Shown here in pieces: positions 22,524 through 29,857 of a stretch of DNA of 32,776 nucleotides. The DNA comes from Chlamydiales bacterium. GTDB lineage: Bacteria; Chlamydiota; Chlamydiia; Chlamydiales; JARBTN01. The stretch lies in the NCBI GenBank assembly GCA_029240195.1, contig JARBTN010000013.1, positions 1 to 32,776 of the forward strand, written 5' to 3'. The notes under the pieces are model-generated. The model worked only from the letters and a program-made list of their open reading frames with translations, had not been told where the DNA came from and did no database searches. Position 1 is the stretch's first letter. The number at the start of each line of letters is the position of its first letter. Position numbers and translations under genes: made by a program.

Positions 22524-22913
22524 ATGCACGTCGAAGAGCAGTTCAGTCAGTCTTTAAAAGAGCTGAAGGCCAAGCAAAAATCCTTCCTGACCTGGGATCC
22601 TTTTTTGCTCAGCCTTCAGTTAGTCGACCAGGGGCATAAAGTGCTCGTCTCTACCCCTGTCTACAGAGGTCTTAACTTCATTCCCAAAAGTGTGCGCAGA
22701 GCTGCTCTGCAACAAAAAAATGGGGGCGAGATGAAGACATTCCTCTCAATCGATGAGTCCTGTTTTTCCATTTCCCTTCACTATCTCGACCAATATTCTA
22801 TCTTAGAGTCGGGCCTTTTGCGCCAGCTCAAGTCCTTTATCAGTATCGCCGATGACTGGTCTTATGTCTTCGAAGAGAGAGACCGCGATGACCGCGTCTA
22901 CTCTAGAAAGTGA
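22524..22913 (+). CDS. Unknown protein at the end of the flgB-flgC-fliE operon (129 aa)
   Basis: The product starts MHVEEQFSQSLKELKAKQKS and continues FLTWDPFLLSLQLVDQGHKV, ending in an acidic/basic tail (EERDRDDRVYSRK). No membrane segment or signal. The alternating helix-strand pattern and small size would suit a secretion chaperone or accessory factor, but no motif proves it. It starts 13 bases after fliE with AAGAGA as ribosome site, so co-transcription from the sigma-54 promoter is likely. I do not recognise a family. Confidence 0.7.
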   Translation: MHVEEQFSQSLKELKAKQKSFLTWDPFLLSLQLVDQGHKVLVSTPVYRGLNFIPKSVRRAALQQKNGGEMKTFLSIDESCFSISLHYLDQYSILESGLLRQLKSFISIADDWSYVFEERDRDDRVYSRK

Positions 22914-22927
22914 GCGCCATTTAGGCG

Positions 22928-24115
22928 TTAAAACTTTTGGCTTGCCACACTAACAATAGCCTCGATGACGATAGGCAAATTGCTTGTCGTCAAGCCAGCG
23001 ATATTGACCCGCCCGCTCGTCGGCAAATAGATGGCAAATTCTTTGCGCAGCCTCAGCACCATTTCTTCTGTTAAAAAAGTATAAGAGAACATGCCCTGCT
23101 GCCTTTCCATAAAGAGCAGATCTGTTTCGGGAAAGCGCTTTTTGAGCTCGCCGATAAAAAGCTGCCGCATCTTGACAATTCTTAACCTCGCAGCTTCTAA
23201 TTCCGCCTGCCATTGCCTATTCAAATCGACAGAGGAGAGCACTTCGCTGACAATGAGCGCTCCGTGCTTGGGCGGATTGCTGTATTCGCTGCGGACGATC
23301 GTCTTCAGCTCGCTTTCCAGCATATTTTTTAAAGAAGCTTCGAAAAAGAGTAGGGTTAAAGCGCCCAAGCGTTCGCCATATAGGCCAAAATTTTTAGAAA
23401 AAGATTGGCAGATGAGAGAGGGGACTTTTTTGGCAGCAAATAGGCGGATGGCTGCAGCATCTTCCATTAAACCCTGTCCGAAGCCTTGGTAGGCCAGATC
23501 GAATAAAGGCAGCACCTCTTGCTTTTGCACCGCATCGGCGATCCGCTCCCACTGAGAGGAAGAGGGATCGACTCCTGTCGGATTATGGCAGCAGCCGTGC
23601 AAGAGCAGTGCGCTCTTAGGCGGAAGCGTCGCGATGAAGGAGAGAAGGGCTTCGATATCGAGTTCATGGCGCTCTAGGTGATAATACGGGTAGGTGTGGC
23701 AGTTCAGGCCCGCTTTTTCAAAGATGGTTTGGTGATTGGCCCAGGTGGGGTTGGGGATGTAAACCCCTGTCGCACCCCAAGATTTTAAGCAAGTAGCAGC
23801 GAGCCTTAAAGCGCCTGTGCCGCCGATAGTCTGGGCTGAGGTGATGCCCTCTTCTTCTAAAGAGAGGAGGCTTTTAGCCTCTTTTAAAAAGGGCTGGTAG
23901 CCTAAAATCGGCAGGTATTCCTTTTCCACTTCTTTGAGCAGCAGCCTTTTTTCAGCTTCTTTGACTACATTGAAGATGAAAGGGCGCTCGTCATCGCCCC
24001 GATATGTTCCGACGCCTAAGTTAATTTTAGGGTTCCTGGCCTCTTGCACAAATTCGGCCTGCAAGCCGAATACGGGATCTTGAGGAAATAGCTTGGCCGA
24101 ATGGAAAAGGGACAT
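22928..24115 (-). CDS. Aspartate/aromatic amino acid aminotransferase (class I)
   Basis: PLP enzyme exchanging amino groups between aspartate or aromatic amino acids and 2-oxoglutarate. The 395-residue protein follows the AspC/TyrB type Ia pattern: NLGVGTYRGDD, YLPILGYQPFLKEA, TIGGTGALRLAA, PTWANHQTIF, LLHGCCHNPTGVDP, FDLAYQGFGQGLMEDA and the PLP-lysine motif SQ/CQSFSKNFGLYGERLG (K241). The typical MFE.I.AAP.DPI start is replaced by MSLFHSAKLFPQDPVFGL. Start 24115 has AGGA 6 bases upstream; the longer frame from 24136 does not. C. trachomatis CT637 is the likely orthologue as I recall. Confidence 0.93.
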   Translation of the reverse strand: MSLFHSAKLFPQDPVFGLQAEFVQEARNPKINLGVGTYRGDDERPFIFNVVKEAEKRLLLKEVEKEYLPILGYQPFLKEAKSLLSLEEEGITSAQTIGGTGALRLAATCLKSWGATGVYIPNPTWANHQTIFEKAGLNCHTYPYYHLERHELDIEALLSFIATLPPKSALLLHGCCHNPTGVDPSSSQWERIADAVQKQEVLPLFDLAYQGFGQGLMEDAAAIRLFAAKKVPSLICQSFSKNFGLYGERLGALTLLFFEASLKNMLESELKTIVRSEYSNPPKHGALIVSEVLSSVDLNRQWQAELEAARLRIVKMRQLFIGELKKRFPETDLLFMERQQGMFSYTFLTEEMVLRLRKEFAIYLPTSGRVNIAGLTTSNLPIVIEAIVSVASQKF

Positions 24116-24300
24116 AGGTGTTCCTATAGGTGGCAACTTGCGGTTAAAATACCAATGGGCTTTTGGCTTAAAGAGCCGATGAAGCAGAAAAATAATAAGA
24201 GTTTATCGGTTAAAATTGAACGCATTTTGAGGTTTTTTCGCTCTCTTTTTGCATCGACAGAGGCGCAAGCTCGGGTTTTAGATAAAACCTAATTTTTTCC

Positions 24301-24330
24301 TTGCTTTTTAATGCTTTCATTTTATATATT
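24301..24330 (+). promoter_or_regulatory. Possible sigma-66/70 promoter for tRNA-Ala
   Basis: TTGCTT (24301-24306), 18-base spacer, TATATT (24325-24330), about 30 bases before the tRNA 5' end. Confidence 0.4.
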
Positions 24331-24360
24331 TACCTTTTTGATTCCTCCAAATTAAAAAAA

Positions 24361-24433
24361 GGGGCGTTAGCTCAGCTGGTAGAGCGCAACAATGGCATTG
24401 TTGAGGCCAACGGTTCGACTCCGTTACGCTCCA
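24361..24433 (+). tRNA. tRNA-Ala (anticodon GGC)
   Basis: Full cloverleaf: acceptor GGGGCGT/ACGCTCC with the G3-U70 pair that marks alanine tRNAs, D stem GCTC/GAGC, anticodon stem CAACA/TGTTG with loop ATGGCAT (anticodon GGC), T stem AACGG/CCGTT with loop TTCGACT, discriminator A. CCA is not encoded. Confidence 0.97.
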
Positions 24434-24536
24434 TTCCCTTTTCATAAAGCTTCTCTTTCTCCCTTTTTCCCTTAAAAAAAGCGAGCCCCCAAATGGCGCT
24501 CTTTTTCGTTTTCAACCCGCACCTTCGGTTGTTGCC

Positions 24537-27116
24537 ATGCAGCCAGCCTCTTTAAAAAAATTGCTCTTGGAAAAAGATGGCCCGTTCATCGATCCTTATT
24601 TAGAAAAGCGCTTAGCTTTTAGCAAAGACAGCTGCAATCTCTTCGACTGGATCGATCCGAGCGATTTGCCCCTCTTCAAAGAGGAGCTCGAGCGCGCTTG
24701 TCAGACAAAAGACCATCTGGAAAAGAGGTTTTACCTCCTCTTTTTAGAGGAAAGGTGCGAAGTGCAGCTCACAGCCTTCATCGCTCTTCAAGATGGCAAC
24801 TATCACATTGTCAAGGGAGCGTTATTAAAGCGCGCATCCCATCCCCTTTCAAAAGATCCAAAGCTGCTCTTTCAGTCGCAAAAATTTCTCGATTGGCTCG
24901 ATTACATCTTCTCATGCAAGGGCGACTTGCAAAGCGCCCATTCCCTTCCGATTGAGAGCCTGCCTTGCCTCATCTGGTCTGCCACCGCCGACGGCTTTGT
25001 CGATTTTTATAATCAATCCTGGCAGATCGTCTTTGGCACCTGCCAATATGGCGGGTCAGATTGGCTCTCAGTCGTTCACCCAGACAACCAACAGGCCTCT
25101 TGGCAGAGCTGGCAGAAGGCAATCTGCGATGGACAGGCCTATCAGCAAGAGCAGCGCATCCGCTTGAGCGATGGCTCTTACCGCTGGTACTTAAACCGCG
25201 CCTGGCCGCTCAAGGGCTTGAGCGGCCAGGTGATTCGTTGGTTCGGCCTCTCTACCGACATCGATTCCTTCAAATGGGCCGAAGAAGAGAGAGAGCGACT
25301 CCTTGTGCTGGAAAAAAAGCGCAGTCAGCATTTGCAAGCCCTTTCTGAATATGCCCTCAATATCAATGCCTGCTTCTCCCCCCATCTGATTGCAGGGCAC
25401 ACCTCTCATTGCATCTTGAATACCACAGGGTGCCTATCGCGCATCGAGCTGTTTGCCTTCCCTTCTCTAAATAGAGAAGAACAGGCCATGGCGCCAACCC
25501 ATATGCCCACTCTCTCCATTCCTCTAGCTAGCAAAGGGAAAAAGAGGATCGGCCTCATTGAAATATGGGCTCCACTTCATGCCCCCTTAAATGAAAATGC
25601 CCACTCCATCCTCATCCAGATTGCCCAGATGGCATTTGTCACTTTGGAAAAAACCCGCCTCTATCACGAGCAAAAATTGGCCGAAAAGCAGGCAAAAGAG
25701 TCCATGCGGTTGGCTGAAAAGGCCAGCAACAGCAAGAGCGCCTTCTTGGCCAATATGAGCCATGAAATTAGAACGCCCCTCTCCGCCCTGCTCGGATTTA
25801 CCGAACTGCTCATCGAAGCCTCTTTGCCCAATGAAAGAGAGCAGTTTGCCGAAACGATACGGCGTAATGGGCGGCATCTCACCGCCTTGATCGACGACAT
25901 CTTAGATTTATCTAAAATTGAATATGGGTTGCTTTCGGCTGAAAAAATCCCCTTTTCCTTAAATGAGCTGCTCTTAGAGATTGAGTCGCTCCTTCTGCCG
26001 GCTGCTAGAAAAAAGGGCATCGCCCTCACCATCGAACAAGAAGCCCATTTGCCCGATATCATCTCCTCCGATCCGACCAGGCTCCGGCAAATTTTAATCA
26101 ACGTCATCGGCAATGCCATCAAATTCACTGAGCGCGGGAGCGTTCGCCTTTGCGTGAAGGAAGATCATGGCTTGCTATTTTCCGTCAAAGATAGCGGAAT
26201 CGGCATCAAAGAAGAGTGCCTAGAGCGCCTCTTTCAGCCCTTCATGCAGGGCGATGAGTCAATTGCGCGCCGCTATGGAGGGGCTGGGCTTGGCTTAGCG
26301 CTTTCGAAGAGGCTGGCGCAAGCCCTCGGCGGCGACTTGCAGCTGATAGAGAGCACAGACGCCGGCTCGACCTTTCAAATCTCCATCGCCCTAAACCGCC
26401 CCGATAACTCCTTGGTCCTCCAGGCAGCCCCAAAGCGCCCCCATTATTCTTTAAAAGGGGTCAAAGTGCTCGTTTGCGAAGACTCGATAGACCATCAACA
26501 GCTGCTGCTCCATTTTTTAAACAAAGCTCAAGCGGAAGTGGACATTGCCTTTGATGGCAGAGAAGGGGTATCAAAAGCCCTCTCTCACACCTACGATGTC
26601 ATCTTGCTCGATATCCAAATGCCTCACATGGGGGGGACTGCCGTCGCCGCAACTTTACGCCAAATGGGCTACTGCCGCCCGATCATCGCCCTGACCGCCC
26701 ACGCCATGGCCGAGGATATCGAGAAAAGTTTGCAGGCCGGCTGCAACGACCATCTGACCAAGCCGATCGACTCTTTGCTGCTAATTGAAAAGGTCTTTCT
26801 CTTTTCCCGCCCCTTCTCCTTCGAAGGAGAGACCCTGACCTTTGCCCAAGAAGGGGCGCCAGATGAGATCGGCCAAGAATTGCAAGAGCTCTTTCTCAAT
26901 ACGCTCGACCAGCGCATTCAAGAAATTAAAAAGCGCTTGGAAAAGGAGGAGTTTGCCCGGATCGGCCAAATTGCCCACCAAATCCGCGGCACCGCCGCCA
27001 GCTACGGCTATCCGAGAATTGGCCAGCTTGCCGCTCAAGTGGAGATGCTGATCGATCAAAAAAAAGAGGCCGATCTCATCATCTCCTCTATCCAGGCTCT
27101 CATTGAAGAGGCTTAA
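24537..27116 (+). CDS. Hybrid sensor histidine kinase (PAS-HisKA-HATPase-REC-HPt)
   Basis: The 859-residue protein carries a complete phosphorelay. An unassigned N-terminal 140 residues precede a PAS_3-type domain (about 141-245: LPCLIWSATADGFVDFYNQS, then SDGSYRWYLNRAWPL). A GAF-like region covers about 265-385. The HisKA phospho-acceptor motif FLANMSHEIRTPLSALLGFT has H409; HATPase boxes include NVIGNAIKFTERG, DSGIGIKEE and GGAGLGLALSKR. The receiver domain has D692 (VILLDIQMPHMGG), TAHA and K in LTKPID. The C-terminal HPt carries H814 (IAHQIRGTAASYG). No membrane segments, so it is cytosolic. There is no clear Shine-Dalgarno. The PAS protein at 27326 follows by 200 bases and may be functionally linked. 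Confidence 0.93.
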   Translation: MQPASLKKLLLEKDGPFIDPYLEKRLAFSKDSCNLFDWIDPSDLPLFKEELERACQTKDHLEKRFYLLFLEERCEVQLTAFIALQDGNYHIVKGALLKRASHPLSKDPKLLFQSQKFLDWLDYIFSCKGDLQSAHSLPIESLPCLIWSATADGFVDFYNQSWQIVFGTCQYGGSDWLSVVHPDNQQASWQSWQKAICDGQAYQQEQRIRLSDGSYRWYLNRAWPLKGLSGQVIRWFGLSTDIDSFKWAEEERERLLVLEKKRSQHLQALSEYALNINACFSPHLIAGHTSHCILNTTGCLSRIELFAFPSLNREEQAMAPTHMPTLSIPLASKGKKRIGLIEIWAPLHAPLNENAHSILIQIAQMAFVTLEKTRLYHEQKLAEKQAKESMRLAEKASNSKSAFLANMSHEIRTPLSALLGFTELLIEASLPNEREQFAETIRRNGRHLTALIDDILDLSKIEYGLLSAEKIPFSLNELLLEIESLLLPAARKKGIALTIEQEAHLPDIISSDPTRLRQILINVIGNAIKFTERGSVRLCVKEDHGLLFSVKDSGIGIKEECLERLFQPFMQGDESIARRYGGAGLGLALSKRLAQALGGDLQLIESTDAGSTFQISIALNRPDNSLVLQAAPKRPHYSLKGVKVLVCEDSIDHQQLLLHFLNKAQAEVDIAFDGREGVSKALSHTYDVILLDIQMPHMGGTAVAATLRQMGYCRPIIALTAHAMAEDIEKSLQAGCNDHLTKPIDSLLLIEKVFLFSRPFSFEGETLTFAQEGAPDEIGQELQELFLNTLDQRIQEIKKRLEKEEFARIGQIAHQIRGTAASYGYPRIGQLAAQVEMLIDQKKEADLIISSIQALIEEA

Positions 27117-27135
27117 GCTTTAGGCTAGTGCTTGT

Positions 27136-27179
27136 GCCCTTTTTTATAGGGCCGCCCTTTGGCATCTAAAAAAAAGGGC
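27136..27179 (+). terminator. Possible hairpin terminator after the hybrid kinase
   Basis: GCCCTTTTTT (27136-27145) can pair with AAAAAAGGGC (27170-27179) around a long internal segment. The shape is not a classic terminator. Confidence 0.3.
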
Positions 27180-27325
27180 AAAAGGAAAGAAACCTTTTTA
27201 AAATTTTCTAGAAGTAATTATAAAGTAAAAAGGGTTGCTTTTTTTGATCGCAGCTTGCATGAAAAGGCGAAGAGGGGCCATATTTATGTCCCGGCCATTT
27301 TTTAATATAAAAAAAATAATTGAAG

Positions 27326-28615
27326 ATGCGAACAGATAAAGATTTTACTTCTGAAAAGGCGGCTGAGCTGCTCTCTCTCCCCACTTTGGTCCTTCTATTC
27401 CATGGATTGCCATTCATCCTATTTGGCGTGTTTGCCGCCTACTGGCAAAGATCCGGGTCTAGTTGGAAGATATTGACCCTCAGCTTTTTATTGAGCTGTC
27501 TGGGCTCTTTGACGCTGATTGCCCTCTTTCGCTTGAGGGAAAATGCTCTCTTAGAGGCATCTCCAACACCAAGAGAGGAAAAAGCACCTTTTAAGGCTGA
27601 TAGAGAACTTGTCACAGGAAATTTTTCAGAAAACTTTCCTGACAACTCTTCAGATCACTCTCTAGATAACTCTCTAGATAAATCTTCAGCTTCTTTTCAA
27701 AAGAAAGCCCCCTCTAGCTTTGACGAGGATCAATTGCACACCCTCTCTGAGCAATCCCGCGATAAAGACCGGCAAATCGCCCATTTAAAAGAGATGAAGC
27801 AACAGCTGTTGCAAGAGCTCGAGCGCAGCAAAAAGCATGAAGAGCAAGAGCGCCAATCTGCAGAACAAAGGCTGCTGGCCGATGAAAAAAAGATCTATGA
27901 TCTTGAAACGGCTTTAGAAGATATGACAATGTCTTTGGAAAAAAAGCAGCAGCTCATCGCCAAGCTAGAAAATAAAGTGCGCGACCTCAACTATGAAGTG
28001 AAGACCCTGCTGCAAATTGGCGATATTCAAGAAGAGGGAAAAGGGACGCAAGAACCCTCCCCTTTAAGCCTTCTCTTGCCAGAAAAAGAGGGGCAAGAAC
28101 AGACTCTCTCCCCTGAGACCCTCTCCCCCTCCTTCGATAAAAAAGCCCTCAGCCCCTATGACGCTTCCCTGCAGCTGGAAAAATGCATCAGCACAGCAAA
28201 AAGGCTATCCGGCGCCAACCACCTCGGAGGCAAGCGCGCTCGCTTCTTAGATTTGGCCATCGACAGCAATGTGATCGACCTGCGCCGCCTCTTCGACAGC
28301 TTCCGCAATGAAAACAGCATGGCCATCATCGTCTATGCCCCAAAAGATGAGCGCGTCCTCTTTGCCAACCATATCGTCAAAGACCTCCTCGGCTGGAGCA
28401 CAGAGCGCTTTTCCAAAGATTTCTTTCAGCTCATTCAAGAAGGATCAGATGACTTTCGCCGGGCGATTAAAAAGCTAGAGCCCAACGAAGAGACCCTCGT
28501 CCACATCTCCTTAAAAGGGCGGGATGGCGACACCTACCGCGTGCGCTGCCATTTAGGGCTAGTTCCTTCAGGGGTCTTTGTCAACCACGTCATCGGCGTC
28601 TTCCTCCCTGTCTAG
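27326..28615 (+). CDS. Membrane-anchored coiled-coil protein with C-terminal PAS domain (429 aa)
   Basis: Two hydrophobic segments at about residues 18-40 (LPTLVLLFHGLPFILFGVFA) and 49-70 (LTLSFLLSCLGSLTLIALF) would anchor it in the inner membrane with the rest cytosolic. A Ser/Asp/Asn-rich spacer (FPDNSSDHSLDNSLDKSSAS, about 105-124) leads to a long charged coiled coil (about 140-235). The last 120 residues are PAS-like (AIIVYAPKDERVLFANHIVK, DLLGWSTERFSKDFFQLIQE). There is no kinase, cyclase or output domain, so it may dimerise with or feed a signal to another protein, for example the hybrid kinase upstream. ATG 27326 is chosen over an in-frame TTG at 27320. I do not know a named family. 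Confidence 0.75.
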   Translation: MRTDKDFTSEKAAELLSLPTLVLLFHGLPFILFGVFAAYWQRSGSSWKILTLSFLLSCLGSLTLIALFRLRENALLEASPTPREEKAPFKADRELVTGNFSENFPDNSSDHSLDNSLDKSSASFQKKAPSSFDEDQLHTLSEQSRDKDRQIAHLKEMKQQLLQELERSKKHEEQERQSAEQRLLADEKKIYDLETALEDMTMSLEKKQQLIAKLENKVRDLNYEVKTLLQIGDIQEEGKGTQEPSPLSLLLPEKEGQEQTLSPETLSPSFDKKALSPYDASLQLEKCISTAKRLSGANHLGGKRARFLDLAIDSNVIDLRRLFDSFRNENSMAIIVYAPKDERVLFANHIVKDLLGWSTERFSKDFFQLIQEGSDDFRRAIKKLEPNEETLVHISLKGRDGDTYRVRCHLGLVPSGVFVNHVIGVFLPV

Positions 28616-28654
28616 ACGGCAAAGCTCAAAGCCCAAATGCCGTAAGATTTTTTT
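28616..28654 (+). terminator. Probable terminator after the PAS protein gene
   Basis: ACGGCA (28616-28621) pairs with TGCCGT (28638-28643), followed after four bases by seven T. Confidence 0.5.
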
Positions 28655-28742
28655 CCCTTTCGAGACGAAAGTTGCCCTCCCAAACCCTCCTCACTAAAGG
28701 GCAGATGCTTTTCTTTGCCGTTATTTTCAGCCTTCAAGGCCG

Positions 28743-29522
28743 TCACTTTTTAAAGGTGAGCTCGAGAAGAGACTCTAAAAAAAGGCCGTAGAGCTCTTTG
28801 CAAGATTGCCAGCAAGCCCCTAGGGAAAAGGCTGGGGCCTCTTTAAACCATTCCGGATGTTTGCCCTCTAAGTAGAGGCTGAGAAGATCTCCTTGGACGA
28901 AGAGGGGGCGCTTCAACCGCTCTTGCAAAAGAGGTGGGGCCTTCCCTTTCCATGGCGGAACTTCGGCAAAAGAGGCGATGTCGATAGCAAACAAGTGGCC
29001 TGCGCTCTTTGATGTTAAGGGTAGCCGGTCATAGAACTGCCCTTTTCCCAAGGCATTGAAGTCGGTGAAGTAGCAGTTGATGTGAGAGAGCCCTTCAACC
29101 TTAGCTCCTCTAAAGCGATCCAAATGCAACAGCCAAATTGGGCGGTAGCCCAGCGAAAGGTAGTCGGCTGTCCTCTCTTTGATCTCCTCGATGGAGATGA
29201 GCGAGCACTGCACCTCAAAAATCACCTTTTTCTCCGGCAGAGCGACATCGGCAACCCGTTGGATAGCTTCAAAGCGCTTTTCCATTTGCGCTTCCTTTGG
29301 AAAGAGGGAGGCGAGAAATTGCTGCAAGGCGAGGTGGTTGGCCGACATCTGCGCCCGCCGGCAGGAGTTGGCCTTTTTGACATGGGCAAAATGGGGCCGA
29401 TTGATAGAGCCTTGCCGAAGCAAGAGAGGAGATAAGCATTCGGGACAGCGGTATTTTTGGCGGCGGTCGGCAGACTCGATTGAGACGATTAGATTGTCTT
29501 CATTGAGAGCATAGAGCTGCAT
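28743..29522 (-). CDS. CoiA-like competence protein
   Basis: The 259-residue protein opens with a zinc-finger-like module (YRCPECLSPLLLRQGSINRPHFAH, about residues 24-47) followed by a nuclease-fold segment VADVALPEKKVIFEVQCSLI with D and E-x-Q, the PD-(D/E)xK-like core of CoiA/DUF1387-type proteins. ERTADYLSLGYRPIWLLHLD is the usual following helix. CoiA is linked to DNA uptake and recombination in competent Gram-positives. Chlamydiae recombine extensively, and a DNA-processing role is plausible but untested. It is divergent from rpoD. Confidence 0.8.
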   Translation of the reverse strand: MQLYALNEDNLIVSIESADRRQKYRCPECLSPLLLRQGSINRPHFAHVKKANSCRRAQMSANHLALQQFLASLFPKEAQMEKRFEAIQRVADVALPEKKVIFEVQCSLISIEEIKERTADYLSLGYRPIWLLHLDRFRGAKVEGLSHINCYFTDFNALGKGQFYDRLPLTSKSAGHLFAIDIASFAEVPPWKGKAPPLLQERLKRPLFVQGDLLSLYLEGKHPEWFKEAPAFSLGACWQSCKELYGLFLESLLELTFKK

Positions 29523-29857
29523 GAGACACCCTTGTCAGTGAAGGACGCTTTCAAGTCATTCTTAAGAGCCGCCACTTGAGCATAAGTGAACATCGAATCG
29601 CAAGCGGCAACTTGAGGCGGCAACCCTCAGATTTGAGGAAACGCCTTGTTTTTTAACCGTTGATTAATTACGCTTTTTTTAGGCATTTGGTGTTTTTGTG
29701 CCTCTTTATCCTAAAAAAGCTTTTTTGAAAACCCTGAAGTTCCTATGTTAGCAAAAGCTTGGCTAGAAAAGCGATCTTTTTTTCCTAGTGTCTAGACACT
29801 AGAGCACCAACAATCGGTACAAGTGAAGTTGTCAAACCTCTTTCAGTTTGAGCAGTA
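29523..29857 (+). promoter_or_regulatory. Long leader region upstream of rpoD with stem-loop and 18-bp palindrome
   Basis: GCTTTTTTTAGG (29672-29683) pairs with CCTAAAAAAGC (29710-29720), with AGGCA/TGCCT nested inside and TTTTTT just after, so it could act as an attenuator. At 29785-29802 lies a perfect 18-base palindrome, CTAGTGTCTAGACACTAG, 56 bases before the rpoD start. GGCGGCAACTTGAG-like short repeats occur at about 29600-29630. No clear -35/-10 pair was found and the divergent CoiA-like gene may also be controlled from here. No coding frame is convincing in this stretch. Confidence 0.5.

Noticed and set aside
24101-24292. 63-codon frame between the aminotransferase and tRNA-Ala (or 37 codons from ATG 24179)
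   Set aside because: It overlaps the aminotransferase start on the other strand, is basic with no clear family; only a weak AAAGAG precedes the inner ATG. A real small peptide is possible but unsupported.
29785-29802. HrcA/CIRCE operator
   Set aside because: The sequence does not match TTAGCACTC-N9-GAGTGCTAA and has no spacer between its halves.
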